A DNA stretch of 64,000 nt, taken from Novosphingobium profundi. Lineage in GTDB: Bacteria > Pseudomonadota > Alphaproteobacteria > Sphingomonadales > Sphingomonadaceae. The stretch spans positions 1,302,001-1,366,000 of the forward strand of contig NZ_JAIVLF010000001.1 of the NCBI RefSeq assembly GCF_020524485.1, read 5' to 3'. The notes under the pieces are model-generated. The model did no database searches. It saw only the letters and a list, made by a program, of their open reading frames with translations, and was not told the origin of the DNA. This document shows, one piece after another, positions 20,026 to 28,522 of this stretch; the first letter of the stretch is position 1, and each line of letters starts with the position of its first letter. A program made the position numbers and the translations under genes.

Positions 20026-22308
20026 ATGAATTTCCGAAAGACTGAGCTGGCCTGCGGTATCGCGGCCGGTGTGATGGCACTGGCGCTGGGCGCTCCGGCC
20101 TTTGCGCAGGACATGGCTGCCGAAGCTGCCGCCGAAGACACCGTCACCGGCAACGCCATCATCGTCACCGCGAACATGCGTGAGGAAACGCTTCAGGAAG
20201 TTCCCATCGCGGTTTCGGTTGTCAGCGGCGAGCAGCTGCAGGCAGCAGGCGTCAGCGCGGTCGAGGGTCTTGTCCAGGTCTCTCCCTCGCTCACCTTCAC
20301 CCAGGGCGACAATCCGGGTGACAGCTCGCTCAACATTCGCGGTATCGGCACCACCGTCTTCTCGGTCGCGACCGAGCCTGCCGTCTCGATCGTCGTCGAC
20401 GACGTCGTGATGGCGCGCGCAGGTCAGGGCTTCCAGGACCTCATCGACGTGCAGCGCGTCGAAGTCCTGCGCGGTCCCCAGTCGACCTTGTTCGGCAAGA
20501 ACGCCTCGGCCGGTCTCGTTTCGGTCACCACGTCGGATCCGACCTCCTACCTCTCGGGCAAGGTCGACGGCAGCTTCGCCCAGGGCGGCGAATGGCAGGC
20601 GCGCGGCATTATCTCGGGCCCGGTGGCCAAGGACGCGGGCCTCAGCGTCAGCGGCTACTACAAGGATTTCGACGGCTTCATCGACAATGTCTCGGGCATT
20701 GGTGATGACAAGCTGGGCGGTTATCGCAACTACGGTGGCCGCGCCAAGTTCGTTTACGAGCCGCATGGCGACCTCAAGATCACGCTGATCGGCGACTACC
20801 GCAACGGCACCAACGATGCGAGCCCGACCCTGCGCGCGGTCGATGGTCAGGCCTATGCCGACGCCGTGTCCCCGGTCGTCCCTTCGGCGAAGAACCGCGA
20901 CGTCAACCTCAACGCCGACACCACCAACGACAGTGAACAGTGGGGCGTCTCGGGCCGCGTCCAGGCGCGCCTGAACGATGATCTCCAGCTGGTCTCGATC
21001 ACGGCCGTGCGTGGCTGGGACTTCACCGCCCGCGCCGACGTCGACTACACCTCGCTCTCCGAGCCCGTCCCCGGCGTGAACCTGTGGGATGTCAACACCG
21101 GCACCACCAGCCTCAAGCAGTACTCGCAGGAACTGCGCGTGGTCTCCGATGACCTTGGCGGCTTCGACGTGCTGTTTGGCGGCTATGCCTTCCTGCTCGA
21201 CCTCGACACCGGCTTCCAGCGTCGCCAGATCTTCCCGACCGGCCCGCGCAGCGGCCAGTTCACGGGTTCGACCAAGAACACCAACCTTGCCGTCTTTGCC
21301 AGCACCAACATCTACCTCACCGACACGCTCGAGATGTTCGGTGGCCTGCGCCTGCTCCACGAGACGCTGGACTGGGATGTGTACCGTGACCCCAGCGACG
21401 TGCTGGTGGCTGGCGACAGCGCGCTTGGCGGCGCGACCGGCGTCCCGGCCGACTTCGATGGCAAGACCAGCGACACCGCGCTCGTCGGCAAGATCGGCCT
21501 GCGCTACCAGCTGGGCAGCCTCGGCAACGCCTACGCCAGCTACTCGCGCGGCTACAAGGGCAAGGGCTTCAACCTGATCTTCGGTGCGCAGGAAAGCTAC
21601 GAGCCGGTCGACGCCGAGCAGTCCGACGCCTTCGAAATCGGTGCCAAGCTGCAGAGCCTGGATGGTGTGTGGTCGCTTAACGCAGCGCTGTTCTACACCA
21701 AGTACAAGAACTTCCAGTCGCAGGCACAGCTGCCCGGTGACGTCGCGTTCTACCTGCTCAACGCCGGTTCGACCTCGACCAAGGGTATCGAGCTGGAAGG
21801 CACGGTCCGCCCGACTTCGCTGACCACGCTGAACCTGGGCATGACGCTGCTCGACGCTCGCATCGATTCCTTCCCGCTCGGCCCGTGCTATCGCGGCCAG
21901 ACCGCGGCCGAGGGCTGCGTCGATGGTGTGCAGGACCTTTCGGGTGGCGATCTGCCCAACGCGCCGGACTTCCGTCTCACCGGCTCGCTGCGCCAGACCG
22001 TGCCCTTCGGTGACAGCGCGCCTGTCGACGGCTTCGTGATGGTCGATGGCAGCTACCAGACCAAGGTGTCCTACCAGATCGACCAGAACCCGCGCGCCGC
22101 GCAGGGGGGCTTTGGCCTGGTGAACCTCTCGGCCGGTGTGGAATCGAAGGATGACAGCTACTCGGTGACTGTCTTCGTGCGCAACCTGTTCGACCAGAAC
22201 AACGTGTCCAACATCTTCGACTCCGGCTTCAACGGCGGTCGCACCTACCAGCAGGTCCTGCGCGATGGCGCACGCTACTGGGGTGTGCGCGCGTCCTACA
22301 GTTTCTGA
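20026..22308 (+). CDS. TonB-dependent receptor, sphingomonad glycan/siderophore type
   Basis: 760 aa. Signal peptide MNFRKTELACGIAAGVMALA ending APAFAQ; the start has GGAGAGGA upstream. A TonB-box-like segment (NAIIVTANMREETLQEVP) leads into the plug (SLNIRGIGTTVFSVATEPAV, VEVLRGPQSTLFGKNASAG), then a 22-strand barrel ending with YWGVRASYSF. It lacks an STN domain, so it is a simple importer. It is first in the LacI-controlled locus with GH3, MFS and sulfatase genes, so it most likely imports an oligosaccharide derived from a sulfated glycan across the outer membrane. The substrate is inferred from neighbours only. Confidence 0.94.
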   Translation: MNFRKTELACGIAAGVMALALGAPAFAQDMAAEAAAEDTVTGNAIIVTANMREETLQEVPIAVSVVSGEQLQAAGVSAVEGLVQVSPSLTFTQGDNPGDSSLNIRGIGTTVFSVATEPAVSIVVDDVVMARAGQGFQDLIDVQRVEVLRGPQSTLFGKNASAGLVSVTTSDPTSYLSGKVDGSFAQGGEWQARGIISGPVAKDAGLSVSGYYKDFDGFIDNVSGIGDDKLGGYRNYGGRAKFVYEPHGDLKITLIGDYRNGTNDASPTLRAVDGQAYADAVSPVVPSAKNRDVNLNADTTNDSEQWGVSGRVQARLNDDLQLVSITAVRGWDFTARADVDYTSLSEPVPGVNLWDVNTGTTSLKQYSQELRVVSDDLGGFDVLFGGYAFLLDLDTGFQRRQIFPTGPRSGQFTGSTKNTNLAVFASTNIYLTDTLEMFGGLRLLHETLDWDVYRDPSDVLVAGDSALGGATGVPADFDGKTSDTALVGKIGLRYQLGSLGNAYASYSRGYKGKGFNLIFGAQESYEPVDAEQSDAFEIGAKLQSLDGVWSLNAALFYTKYKNFQSQAQLPGDVAFYLLNAGSTSTKGIELEGTVRPTSLTTLNLGMTLLDARIDSFPLGPCYRGQTAAEGCVDGVQDLSGGDLPNAPDFRLTGSLRQTVPFGDSAPVDGFVMVDGSYQTKVSYQIDQNPRAAQGGFGLVNLSAGVESKDDSYSVTVFVRNLFDQNNVSNIFDSGFNGGRTYQQVLRDGARYWGVRASYSF

Positions 22309-22335
22309 GGGCCCACCCTCCCTCAGGAAAACCGT

Positions 22336-22381
22336 CTGGCGGCGGCCCGCTCTCTCCTCCTCCTCCCAGGGCCGCCGCCAG
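22336..22381 (+). other. intercistronic hairpin between receptor and GH3 genes
   Basis: CTGGCGGCGGCCC (22336-22348) and GGGCCGCCGCCAG (22369-22381) form a perfect 13-bp GC stem around a 20-base pyrimidine-rich loop. No U-tract follows, so it more likely protects or attenuates the receptor mRNA than ends it, allowing receptor expression to exceed that of the downstream enzyme. Confidence 0.55.
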
Positions 22382-22412
22382 CACATCCGCCACCAAGATG
22401 GACCTGGCCTAG

Positions 22413-24101
22413 ATGACCGAATGCGAACTGAATGACCCTGTGACCATCGATCCCCTGGCGCTTTCGCCCGAGGATCGGGCCTGGGTCGAGGCCACGCTCG
22501 ACACGCTCAGCGTCGAGGGCAAGGTCGGTCAGCTCTTCGCACTCAGTTCGATCGGCGATGACCTCGCCGAAATTTCCCGCCACTGCGCACTGGGCGTGGG
22601 CGGGATCCACCGCTTCCCCGGGCACGACCTCAAGGCGGCCTGGGAAGCGACCCGCGCGGCCATTCAGGAATCACGCATTCCCCCGCTCATCAGCGGCGAT
22701 ATCGAAGGGGGCACGGTCAGTCAGGCCTTCGCCACCGCCGTTCCCAACCAGATGGGCCTTGCCGCCTGCGCGGACGAGGACCTCTCCCGGCGTATCTCGG
22801 CGATCGTGCTTCGCGAAGCGCGCCGCCAGGGGTTCAACTGGACCTTCAGTCCGGTCGTCGACATCAACTGCAATTTCCGCAACCCGGTCGTGGGCACACG
22901 TTCCTATGGCTCGGACATGGCGACGATCCTGCGCGAAGCCGGGATCATGACCGAGGTGCTCCAGGCGGGCGGCATCGCCACCTGCGCCAAGCACTGGCCG
23001 GGCGATGGCATCGATGATCGCGACCAGCACCTCGTGACCAGTGTCAACGGCCTCTCCATGGACGAGTGGCACGCGAGCTTCGGCGAGATCTATCGCACGA
23101 TGTTTGCCAAGGGCGTGATGTCGGTGATGTCCGCGCATATCGCGCTGCCCGCCGCCTTTCCCGCGGATGCCGGGGCCGGGCGGTTCGTGCCCGCGTCGGT
23201 TTCGAAGCGCCTGAACCTCGAACTCTTGCGCGGCGAACTGGGCTTCAAGGGCCTGATCGTGTCCGATGCGACGCCCATGGGCGGCCTCACCGGCTGGCAG
23301 GAGCGCGCCGAGGCCGTGCCCGCCGTGATTGAGAATGGCTGCGACATGTTCCTGTTCTCGCCCGATCCAGGCGGGGACTATCGCCACATGATGGACGGCC
23401 TTCGCCGCGGCGCGCTGAGCGAGCAGCGTCTGGAAGATGCCGTGCGCATGATCCTGACCTTGAAGGCTCGGCTTGGCCTTCACCGCATGACGCTGGATGA
23501 ATGGGTGCCGCCGCTCGAGGAGGGCACGACGCGTCTCTCCACGCCCGAGAGCGAGGCCGTGGCGGCTAAGGCCAACGCGCGCGCGATCACGCTGGTCAAG
23601 GATGCGCAGGACTTGCTCCCACTTGACCCTGCGCGCCACAGGCGCGTGGTGTTGCTGGCCGAGGAAGGCTGGAACTTCATATCGGGCGCGCTGCCGCGCA
23701 GTCTCGATGTGTTCTGCGAGGACATGCGCAAGGCCGGTTTCGACCTGCGTATGTACGACGCCGAGACCCCTCCGGCTCCTGAAGACACCGATCTTGTCGT
23801 CTACCTCATCGGCCAGGAGGCAACCGCCAGCCTCTCGCACATCTACCTGGACTGGACGGCGCTCCACGGCGGTGCGCGCAAGGCGATGAAGCGCTTCTCA
23901 CGCGAGATCCCGACGCTGATGATCTCGCTGGGTCAGCCTTATTACCTTTACGATGCGCCTGACGTGCGCACCTACATCAATGGCTACAGCGCGCTGCCTT
24001 CGGTGCAGACCGCGCTGGTCGAACGGCTGCTCGGCAAGGCGCCGTTCACGGGCGTGAGCCCGGTCGATCCCTTCTGTGGCGAAGAGCAGCTTCGCTACTG
24101 A
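22413..24101 (+). CDS. GH3 glycoside hydrolase (beta-glucosidase/hexosaminidase-like)
   Basis: 562 aa, no signal peptide, hence cytoplasmic. The N-terminal TIM barrel contains GGIHRFPGHD, SGDIEGGTV and KHWPGDGIDDRDQH. The last motif resembles the NagZ-type loop that carries the acid/base His. The nucleophile is D285 in IVSDATPMGG. The C-terminal alpha/beta sandwich follows (ALPRSLDVFCEDMRKAGFDLR). The enzyme lies downstream of the receptor with only a hairpin between them and probably cleaves imported oligosaccharides. Whether it removes glucose, N-acetylglucosamine or another sugar cannot be read from the sequence. Confidence 0.9.
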   Translation: MTECELNDPVTIDPLALSPEDRAWVEATLDTLSVEGKVGQLFALSSIGDDLAEISRHCALGVGGIHRFPGHDLKAAWEATRAAIQESRIPPLISGDIEGGTVSQAFATAVPNQMGLAACADEDLSRRISAIVLREARRQGFNWTFSPVVDINCNFRNPVVGTRSYGSDMATILREAGIMTEVLQAGGIATCAKHWPGDGIDDRDQHLVTSVNGLSMDEWHASFGEIYRTMFAKGVMSVMSAHIALPAAFPADAGAGRFVPASVSKRLNLELLRGELGFKGLIVSDATPMGGLTGWQERAEAVPAVIENGCDMFLFSPDPGGDYRHMMDGLRRGALSEQRLEDAVRMILTLKARLGLHRMTLDEWVPPLEEGTTRLSTPESEAVAAKANARAITLVKDAQDLLPLDPARHRRVVLLAEEGWNFISGALPRSLDVFCEDMRKAGFDLRMYDAETPPAPEDTDLVVYLIGQEATASLSHIYLDWTALHGGARKAMKRFSREIPTLMISLGQPYYLYDAPDVRTYINGYSALPSVQTALVERLLGKAPFTGVSPVDPFCGEEQLRY

Positions 24102-24130
24102 AACCAGAGCGCTTCGGGTCGCAACGCGCC

Positions 24131-25189
24131 TCAGGACGAAGGGGGCGCAACCGAATTCCGCTCGATGATCTGGTAGTCGACGAAGGTGGTTCCGCCCGGA
24201 GCTGCCTTCGTCTCCTTGTCGCGCGCCTGCAGCTGGGCCACGAGATGACGGGTGGCGACTTCGGCGATCTCGCCGAGCGGCTGGCGCACGGTGGTGAGCG
24301 CGGGCCAGATCTTCACCGCGATGGGCGTGTCGTCGAAGCCGACCACCGAGATATCTTCGGGAACGCGCAGGTTCGTGCGCAGCGCCACGTTCACGAAGGC
24401 GGCGGCCATGTCGTCGTTGCCTGCGAACATGGCGGTGATCGCGCGCTTGCCGGGCAGTATTTCCTCGGCGAGGCGCAGGCCCGCATCGAAGGTCGGCCGG
24501 GCGTTCCAGACCAGCGCTTCATCCAGCGCGAGGCCCTGGTCGGCGAGCGCGCGGGCGTAGCCGGCAAAGCGGCTTTCCCCGGCAAGGCTGGGAATGCGCA
24601 CGAAGCCGATGCGGCGGTGCCCTGCGCGCAGCAGGATGCCGGTCGTCTCGTAGGCCGCCTGTTCGTCGTCAATGCGCACGCAGTGCATGTTGCCCAGTTC
24701 CCGGCCCGCGGCGAGGGCGACCATGGGCACGTCGTATTCCTCAGGCAGGCCTGCCGCGCTCACGCGTTCGCACAGCGGGGGGGGCAGGAGCAGGCCGTCG
24801 GGTGACGTGCTGAGGAAGTCGCGCACCGAATCGAGCGGGCTCTTCTGGTCGTAGACCTTGATGTTGAGCTGGACGCCAAGCCGGGCCGAGGCATTTAGTG
24901 CGCCGACCAGCATCGCGCTCAAAAGCGCGCTGTCGCTGTCGCGGTGGAACAGGCCGATGCGGTAGTTGCTTGCGCTGGCCAGCGCACGCGCGGCGGTGTT
25001 GGGCCGGTAGTCGAGTTCGGCGATGGCCTTGAGGACCGCCTCGCGCGTGGCGGGAAGAACGCTGGGCTTGTTGTTGAGAACATTGGAAACCGTCATCGAA
25101 GAGACACCGGCATGGCGCGCCACGGCGGCCATCGTGACCCCTCCGCCCGAACGCCTGCGCGATCGTGTGCCCACTTTCTTGTCCATCAT
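24131..25189 (-). CDS. LacI-family transcriptional repressor
   Basis: 352 aa. The N-terminal HTH ([22 protein letters not shown]) includes the hinge-preceding [10 protein letters not shown], followed by a periplasmic-binding-protein-like sensor domain ([19 protein letters not shown], and [20 protein letters not shown] near the end). It is divergent from the MFS/sulfatase transcript and convergent with the GH3 gene. TTTAGCGCTA operators at 19956 and 25246 fit LacI-family half-sites, so it should repress both transcripts in the absence of a sugar inducer. The start is the first of two ATGs, with GGGGA upstream. Confidence 0.94.
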   Translation of the reverse strand: MMDKKVGTRSRRRSGGGVTMAAVARHAGVSSMTVSNVLNNKPSVLPATREAVLKAIAELDYRPNTAARALASASNYRIGLFHRDSDSALLSAMLVGALNASARLGVQLNIKVYDQKSPLDSVRDFLSTSPDGLLLPPPLCERVSAAGLPEEYDVPMVALAAGRELGNMHCVRIDDEQAAYETTGILLRAGHRRIGFVRIPSLAGESRFAGYARALADQGLALDEALVWNARPTFDAGLRLAEEILPGKRAITAMFAGNDDMAAAFVNVALRTNLRVPEDISVVGFDDTPIAVKIWPALTTVRQPLGEIAEVATRHLVAQLQARDKETKAAPGGTTFVDYQIIERNSVAPPSS

Positions 25190-25216
25190 CCACGTCCCCG
25201 GTCTTCCCCGGGCTGG

Positions 25217-25257
25217 TTGACAAGGGCCCGAGCTTTCACTAGCAATTTAGCGCTACA
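25217..25257 (+). promoter_or_regulatory. MFS promoter with LacI-type operator
   Basis: A perfect -35 TTGACA (25217-25222) is followed 17 bases later by TAGCAA (25240-25245), with TTTAGCGCTACA immediately after it (25246-25257) over the likely start point. It matches the operator before the TonB receptor in 11 of 12 positions. Confidence 0.65.
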
Positions 25258-25272
25258 TTGCGTCATGCCGTC

Positions 25273-25288
25273 CTGTCTTGCAAGACAG
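25273..25288. repeat. 16-bp perfect palindrome in the MFS leader
   Basis: CTGTCTTGCAAGACAG has no spacer between its arms. It lies 16 bases downstream of the LacI operator and about 90 bases before the MFS start codon. It could be a second protein-binding site; a zero-loop dyad is unlikely to act as an RNA hairpin. Confidence 0.5.
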
Positions 25289-25375
25289 TTCGTACAGGTG
25301 CAATCGCTTCGTGTCGCCAGACTGCACGCTAAAGAACACGGCGCAAACGATAATGCGCACTGCGAGAGGATCCCG

Positions 25376-26719
25376 ATGACCGCCACCCCCGCATCCGAGG
25401 CCGCCACCGAGGCGCCCTGGCCACCTGCGCGCGAAGCGTGGACCGCCGCGATCCTGCTCATGCTGGCCTATACGCTGGCCTTTGTCGACCGCCAGGCGCT
25501 GGCGCTCCTCGTGCAGCCGATCAAGGAGGATTTCGGGGTCAGCGATACCGCGATGAGCCTGCTCTACGGCCTCTCGTTCACGCTGTTCTATGTCCTTGTC
25601 GGGATCCCGGTGGCCTGGGTGGCGGACCGCTCGAACCGGCGCAACATCATCGCGGCCTCGATCTTCATCTGGAGCCTGGCGACGGCGGCCTGCGGCATGG
25701 TGCGCAGCTTCACCGGTCTGTTTACCGCGCGCATCGCGGTGGGCGTGGGTGAGGGCGGCCTTTCGCCCTCGGCCTATTCGATCCTCGCCGACTACTTCCC
25801 CAAAGAGAAGCTGGGTCTGGCGATGGGCGTCTACAACATGGGCGTCTACTTCGGGGGCGCGGGCGCGCTGATCCTGGGCGGGCTCATTGCAGGCGCCATT
25901 CCGCCCAATTCCGATGTTCTCATTCCGCTGCTCGGCACGATGAAGGGCTGGCACATCATCTTCCTGCTGCTGGGCATTCCCGGCGCGCTGCTCTCGCTCG
26001 CGATGTTCCTCGTGCGTGAGCCCAAGCGCCGTGGCAGCGTCAGCGACGCACAGCCTGCGGCCGCGCCCATGGGCCATTTCTTCGGCCAGCTGCGCACGCA
26101 CGGACGTGCCTACTTCGGGATCATCGTCGGCTTTTCGCTGATGATCTTCGTGGGCAACGGCACAGGCGCATGGATCCCGGCCTTCCTGGAACGCTCCTAT
26201 GGCATGAACATCAGCGAGATCGGCGCGTCCTATGGCTGGATCGTGTTCTTCTGCGGCACGGGCGGCGCGCTTTCGGGTGGCTTTGTGGCGAGCGCGCTGG
26301 AAAAGCGCACGCCCTATGGCAACCTCAAGGCCGCCGTTATCGGCTTTACCGCGCTGATCCCGCTGACCATCGGCTTCCCGCTGATGCCGACCGCCGCACT
26401 GGCGCTCGCCGGGATCGGGGCGATGAACTTCTTTGCAGGGTTCAACTTCGGCGGCGGTCTTGCCGCGCTGCAGGGGCTTACCCCCAACCGCATGCGGGCG
26501 ATGGTCTCGGTCGTCTACATGCTCTCGATCAACCTGATCGGCTCCACCCTCGGCCCGACGGCCGTGGCGCTGGTGACCGACCTCGTCTTTGGTGACCCGG
26601 CGCGGGTGGGCGAATCCATTTCGCTCGTGTGCGCGGTGGCCTCGCCGCTGGCTCTCGTCCTGCTGCTGGTGGGCATGGCCGGCCTCAAGGCATCTGCCCG
26701 GAAGGAAAGTGTGGCATGA
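25376..26719 (+). CDS. MFS transporter, spinster-like
   Basis: 447 aa with 12 predicted membrane segments. The opening AFVDRQALALLVQPIKEDFG and the loop 2-3 motif VADRSNRRNIIA belong to the spinster-like MFS group common in sphingomonads. The start at 25376 has GAGAGGA upstream; earlier in-frame codons cross the promoter and are not used. The stop overlaps the sulfatase start (ATGA), so the two are translationally coupled. It probably takes the sugar released from the receptor-imported glycan into the cytoplasm; the substrate is inferred from context. Confidence 0.9.
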   Translation: MTATPASEAATEAPWPPAREAWTAAILLMLAYTLAFVDRQALALLVQPIKEDFGVSDTAMSLLYGLSFTLFYVLVGIPVAWVADRSNRRNIIAASIFIWSLATAACGMVRSFTGLFTARIAVGVGEGGLSPSAYSILADYFPKEKLGLAMGVYNMGVYFGGAGALILGGLIAGAIPPNSDVLIPLLGTMKGWHIIFLLLGIPGALLSLAMFLVREPKRRGSVSDAQPAAAPMGHFFGQLRTHGRAYFGIIVGFSLMIFVGNGTGAWIPAFLERSYGMNISEIGASYGWIVFFCGTGGALSGGFVASALEKRTPYGNLKAAVIGFTALIPLTIGFPLMPTAALALAGIGAMNFFAGFNFGGGLAALQGLTPNRMRAMVSVVYMLSINLIGSTLGPTAVALVTDLVFGDPARVGESISLVCAVASPLALVLLLVGMAGLKASARKESVA

Positions 26720-28449
26720 AGAACCTCCCCTCGCGCAAGAGCCCGCTTGGCGCGCGCATGAAGAAGCTGGCACTTGCTCTCGCTGGCACGGCGGCGATCG
26801 CCAGCCTGCCGCTCTCCACCGCGCCGGTGCAGGCGCAGTCGGCGGCCCCTGCGGCGCAGGCGGGCGCGCAGCCGGTGCGCACCGTCAATGGCAAGCCGAT
26901 GAACATGATCTTCGTGCTCGTCGATGACCTGCGCTTCGATGCCATGGGCTTCCTGACGCCCGGTCTCAACACGCCCAACATCGATTATCTGGCGAGCCAC
27001 GGGACCTATTTCCCGAACGCAGTGGTGACTTCCTCGCTGTGCAGCCCGAGCCGCGCGACGATCCTGACCGGCCAGACCGCGCGCAACCACGGCGTGATCG
27101 ACAACACCAATTCGAGCGAGAAGGGCCTCACCTTCTTCCCCAGCTATCTCCAGCAGGCGGGTTACCAGACCGGCTTCTTCGGCAAGTGGCACATGGGCGA
27201 TGCCAACGCGGACCCGCGCCCCGGATTCGACCGCTGGGTCAGCTTCCAGGGGCAGGGCACCTATTTCCCGACCGAGCGTCTTTCGCCTGAGGAGATCGCG
27301 GCGGGCAAGCGCCAGCAGCTCAACGTCGATGGCGTGGAGGTGAACCGCCAGAAGTACATCACCACCGAACTCACCGACTACGCGCTCGACTGGCTGAAGG
27401 AGCGCGACACGAAGCAGCCCTTCTTCCTCTACCTCAGCCACAAGGCGGTCCACTCCGACCCGACGCCTGAGGAAAGCCACAAGGGCGAATACGCGGACCT
27501 TGCCGTCGATCTGCCCGAGAGCTGGGCGGACACGCCACGCAACAACGAAGGCAAGCCCATGTGGGTGCGCAACCAGCGCAACAGCTGGCACGGCGCGGAC
27601 TTCCCCTACCACACCGACGAGCCGCTGCCTGAGTATATCCGGCGCTATTACGAGACGCTGGGCTCGGTCGACGACAGCTTGGGGCGCATCCTCACGTACC
27701 TGCGCAAGAACAAGCTCGATCGCAGCACGATGATCGTGTTCTATTCCGACAACGGCTTCCTGTTCGGCGACCATGGCCTGATCGACAAGCGCAACGCCTA
27801 CGAGCCTTCGGTGCGCGTGCCGATGGTGGTCTGGGCGCCCGAGATCGTGCCCGAAGGCAAGACCGTGCCCAACCTGGTGCGCAACCTCGACCTTGCCCCG
27901 ACGTTCCTCGATCTGGCGGGCGTGGCCGAGCCCGAACAGATGGAAGGCAAGAGCTTCCTCTCGCTCGCCGAGGGGCGCACCGCGCCGGAAAACTGGAACG
28001 CGGGCGACTTCGTCTACGAGTATTACTGGGACTGGCAGTTCCCGCAGACGCCGACCACCTTCGCGATTGAGCGCGATGGGTGGAAGTACATCCAGTACCA
28101 CGGCATCTGGGACACCGAGGAACTCTACAACGTGGCGCAGGACCCCGAGGAACTGCACAACCGCATCGAGGATCCCGCCCAGCTTGACCGCAAGAACGAG
28201 CTGCGTGCCGCGCTCTATGCCGACCTCGCCAACCAGCGCGGCAAGCACGACATCCCCTACACGCAGCGCGCCAGCAAGGGCCTGGTCCTGCGCCACAAGG
28301 ATGGGCACCGCGCGGCCGACTTCCCGAGCGAGTGGTACGCAGAGCCCAACCTTCCGGGCAAGATGAACGACCTCTATCCCGACACCGAGGCCAAGATCGA
28401 GGCCGACCGCAAGGGCGAGCGCTACGTGCCGGATCGCCGCGGCCACTGA
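26716..28449 (+). CDS. type I sulfatase, exported
   Basis: 577 aa. Exported by a Sec signal (MKKLALALAGTAAIASLPLS, from residue 15, ending VQAQ). The formylglycine motif is canonical, CSPSR with Cys at residue 109. Metal and sulfate ligands are seen in FVLVDDLRFD, GKWHMGDANADP and YSDNGFLFGDHG. The last of these, followed by KRNAYEPSVRVP, resembles the N-acetylglucosamine-6-sulfatase/iduronate-sulfatase side of family S1. It overlaps the transporter stop by 4 bases. It should remove a sulfate ester in the periplasm before or during hydrolysis. It needs a formylglycine-generating enzyme, which is not encoded in this window. Confidence 0.93.
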   Translation: MKNLPSRKSPLGARMKKLALALAGTAAIASLPLSTAPVQAQSAAPAAQAGAQPVRTVNGKPMNMIFVLVDDLRFDAMGFLTPGLNTPNIDYLASHGTYFPNAVVTSSLCSPSRATILTGQTARNHGVIDNTNSSEKGLTFFPSYLQQAGYQTGFFGKWHMGDANADPRPGFDRWVSFQGQGTYFPTERLSPEEIAAGKRQQLNVDGVEVNRQKYITTELTDYALDWLKERDTKQPFFLYLSHKAVHSDPTPEESHKGEYADLAVDLPESWADTPRNNEGKPMWVRNQRNSWHGADFPYHTDEPLPEYIRRYYETLGSVDDSLGRILTYLRKNKLDRSTMIVFYSDNGFLFGDHGLIDKRNAYEPSVRVPMVVWAPEIVPEGKTVPNLVRNLDLAPTFLDLAGVAEPEQMEGKSFLSLAEGRTAPENWNAGDFVYEYYWDWQFPQTPTTFAIERDGWKYIQYHGIWDTEELYNVAQDPEELHNRIEDPAQLDRKNELRAALYADLANQRGKHDIPYTQRASKGLVLRHKDGHRAADFPSEWYAEPNLPGKMNDLYPDTEAKIEADRKGERYVPDRRGH

Positions 28450-28470
28450 ACCAGGCATCTGGAGATGTGA

Positions 28471-28508
28471 AAAAGGCCCGGTTGCTCGTGGGAGCGGCCG
28501 GGCCTTTT
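28471..28508. terminator. bidirectional rho-independent terminator
   Basis: AAAAGGCCCGG (28471-28481) pairs perfectly with CCGGGCCTTTT (28498-28508) around a 16-base loop, between the two convergent sulfatase genes. It can act on both strands. Confidence 0.85.
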
Positions 28509-28522
28509 CGTTGCTCTGGAGA

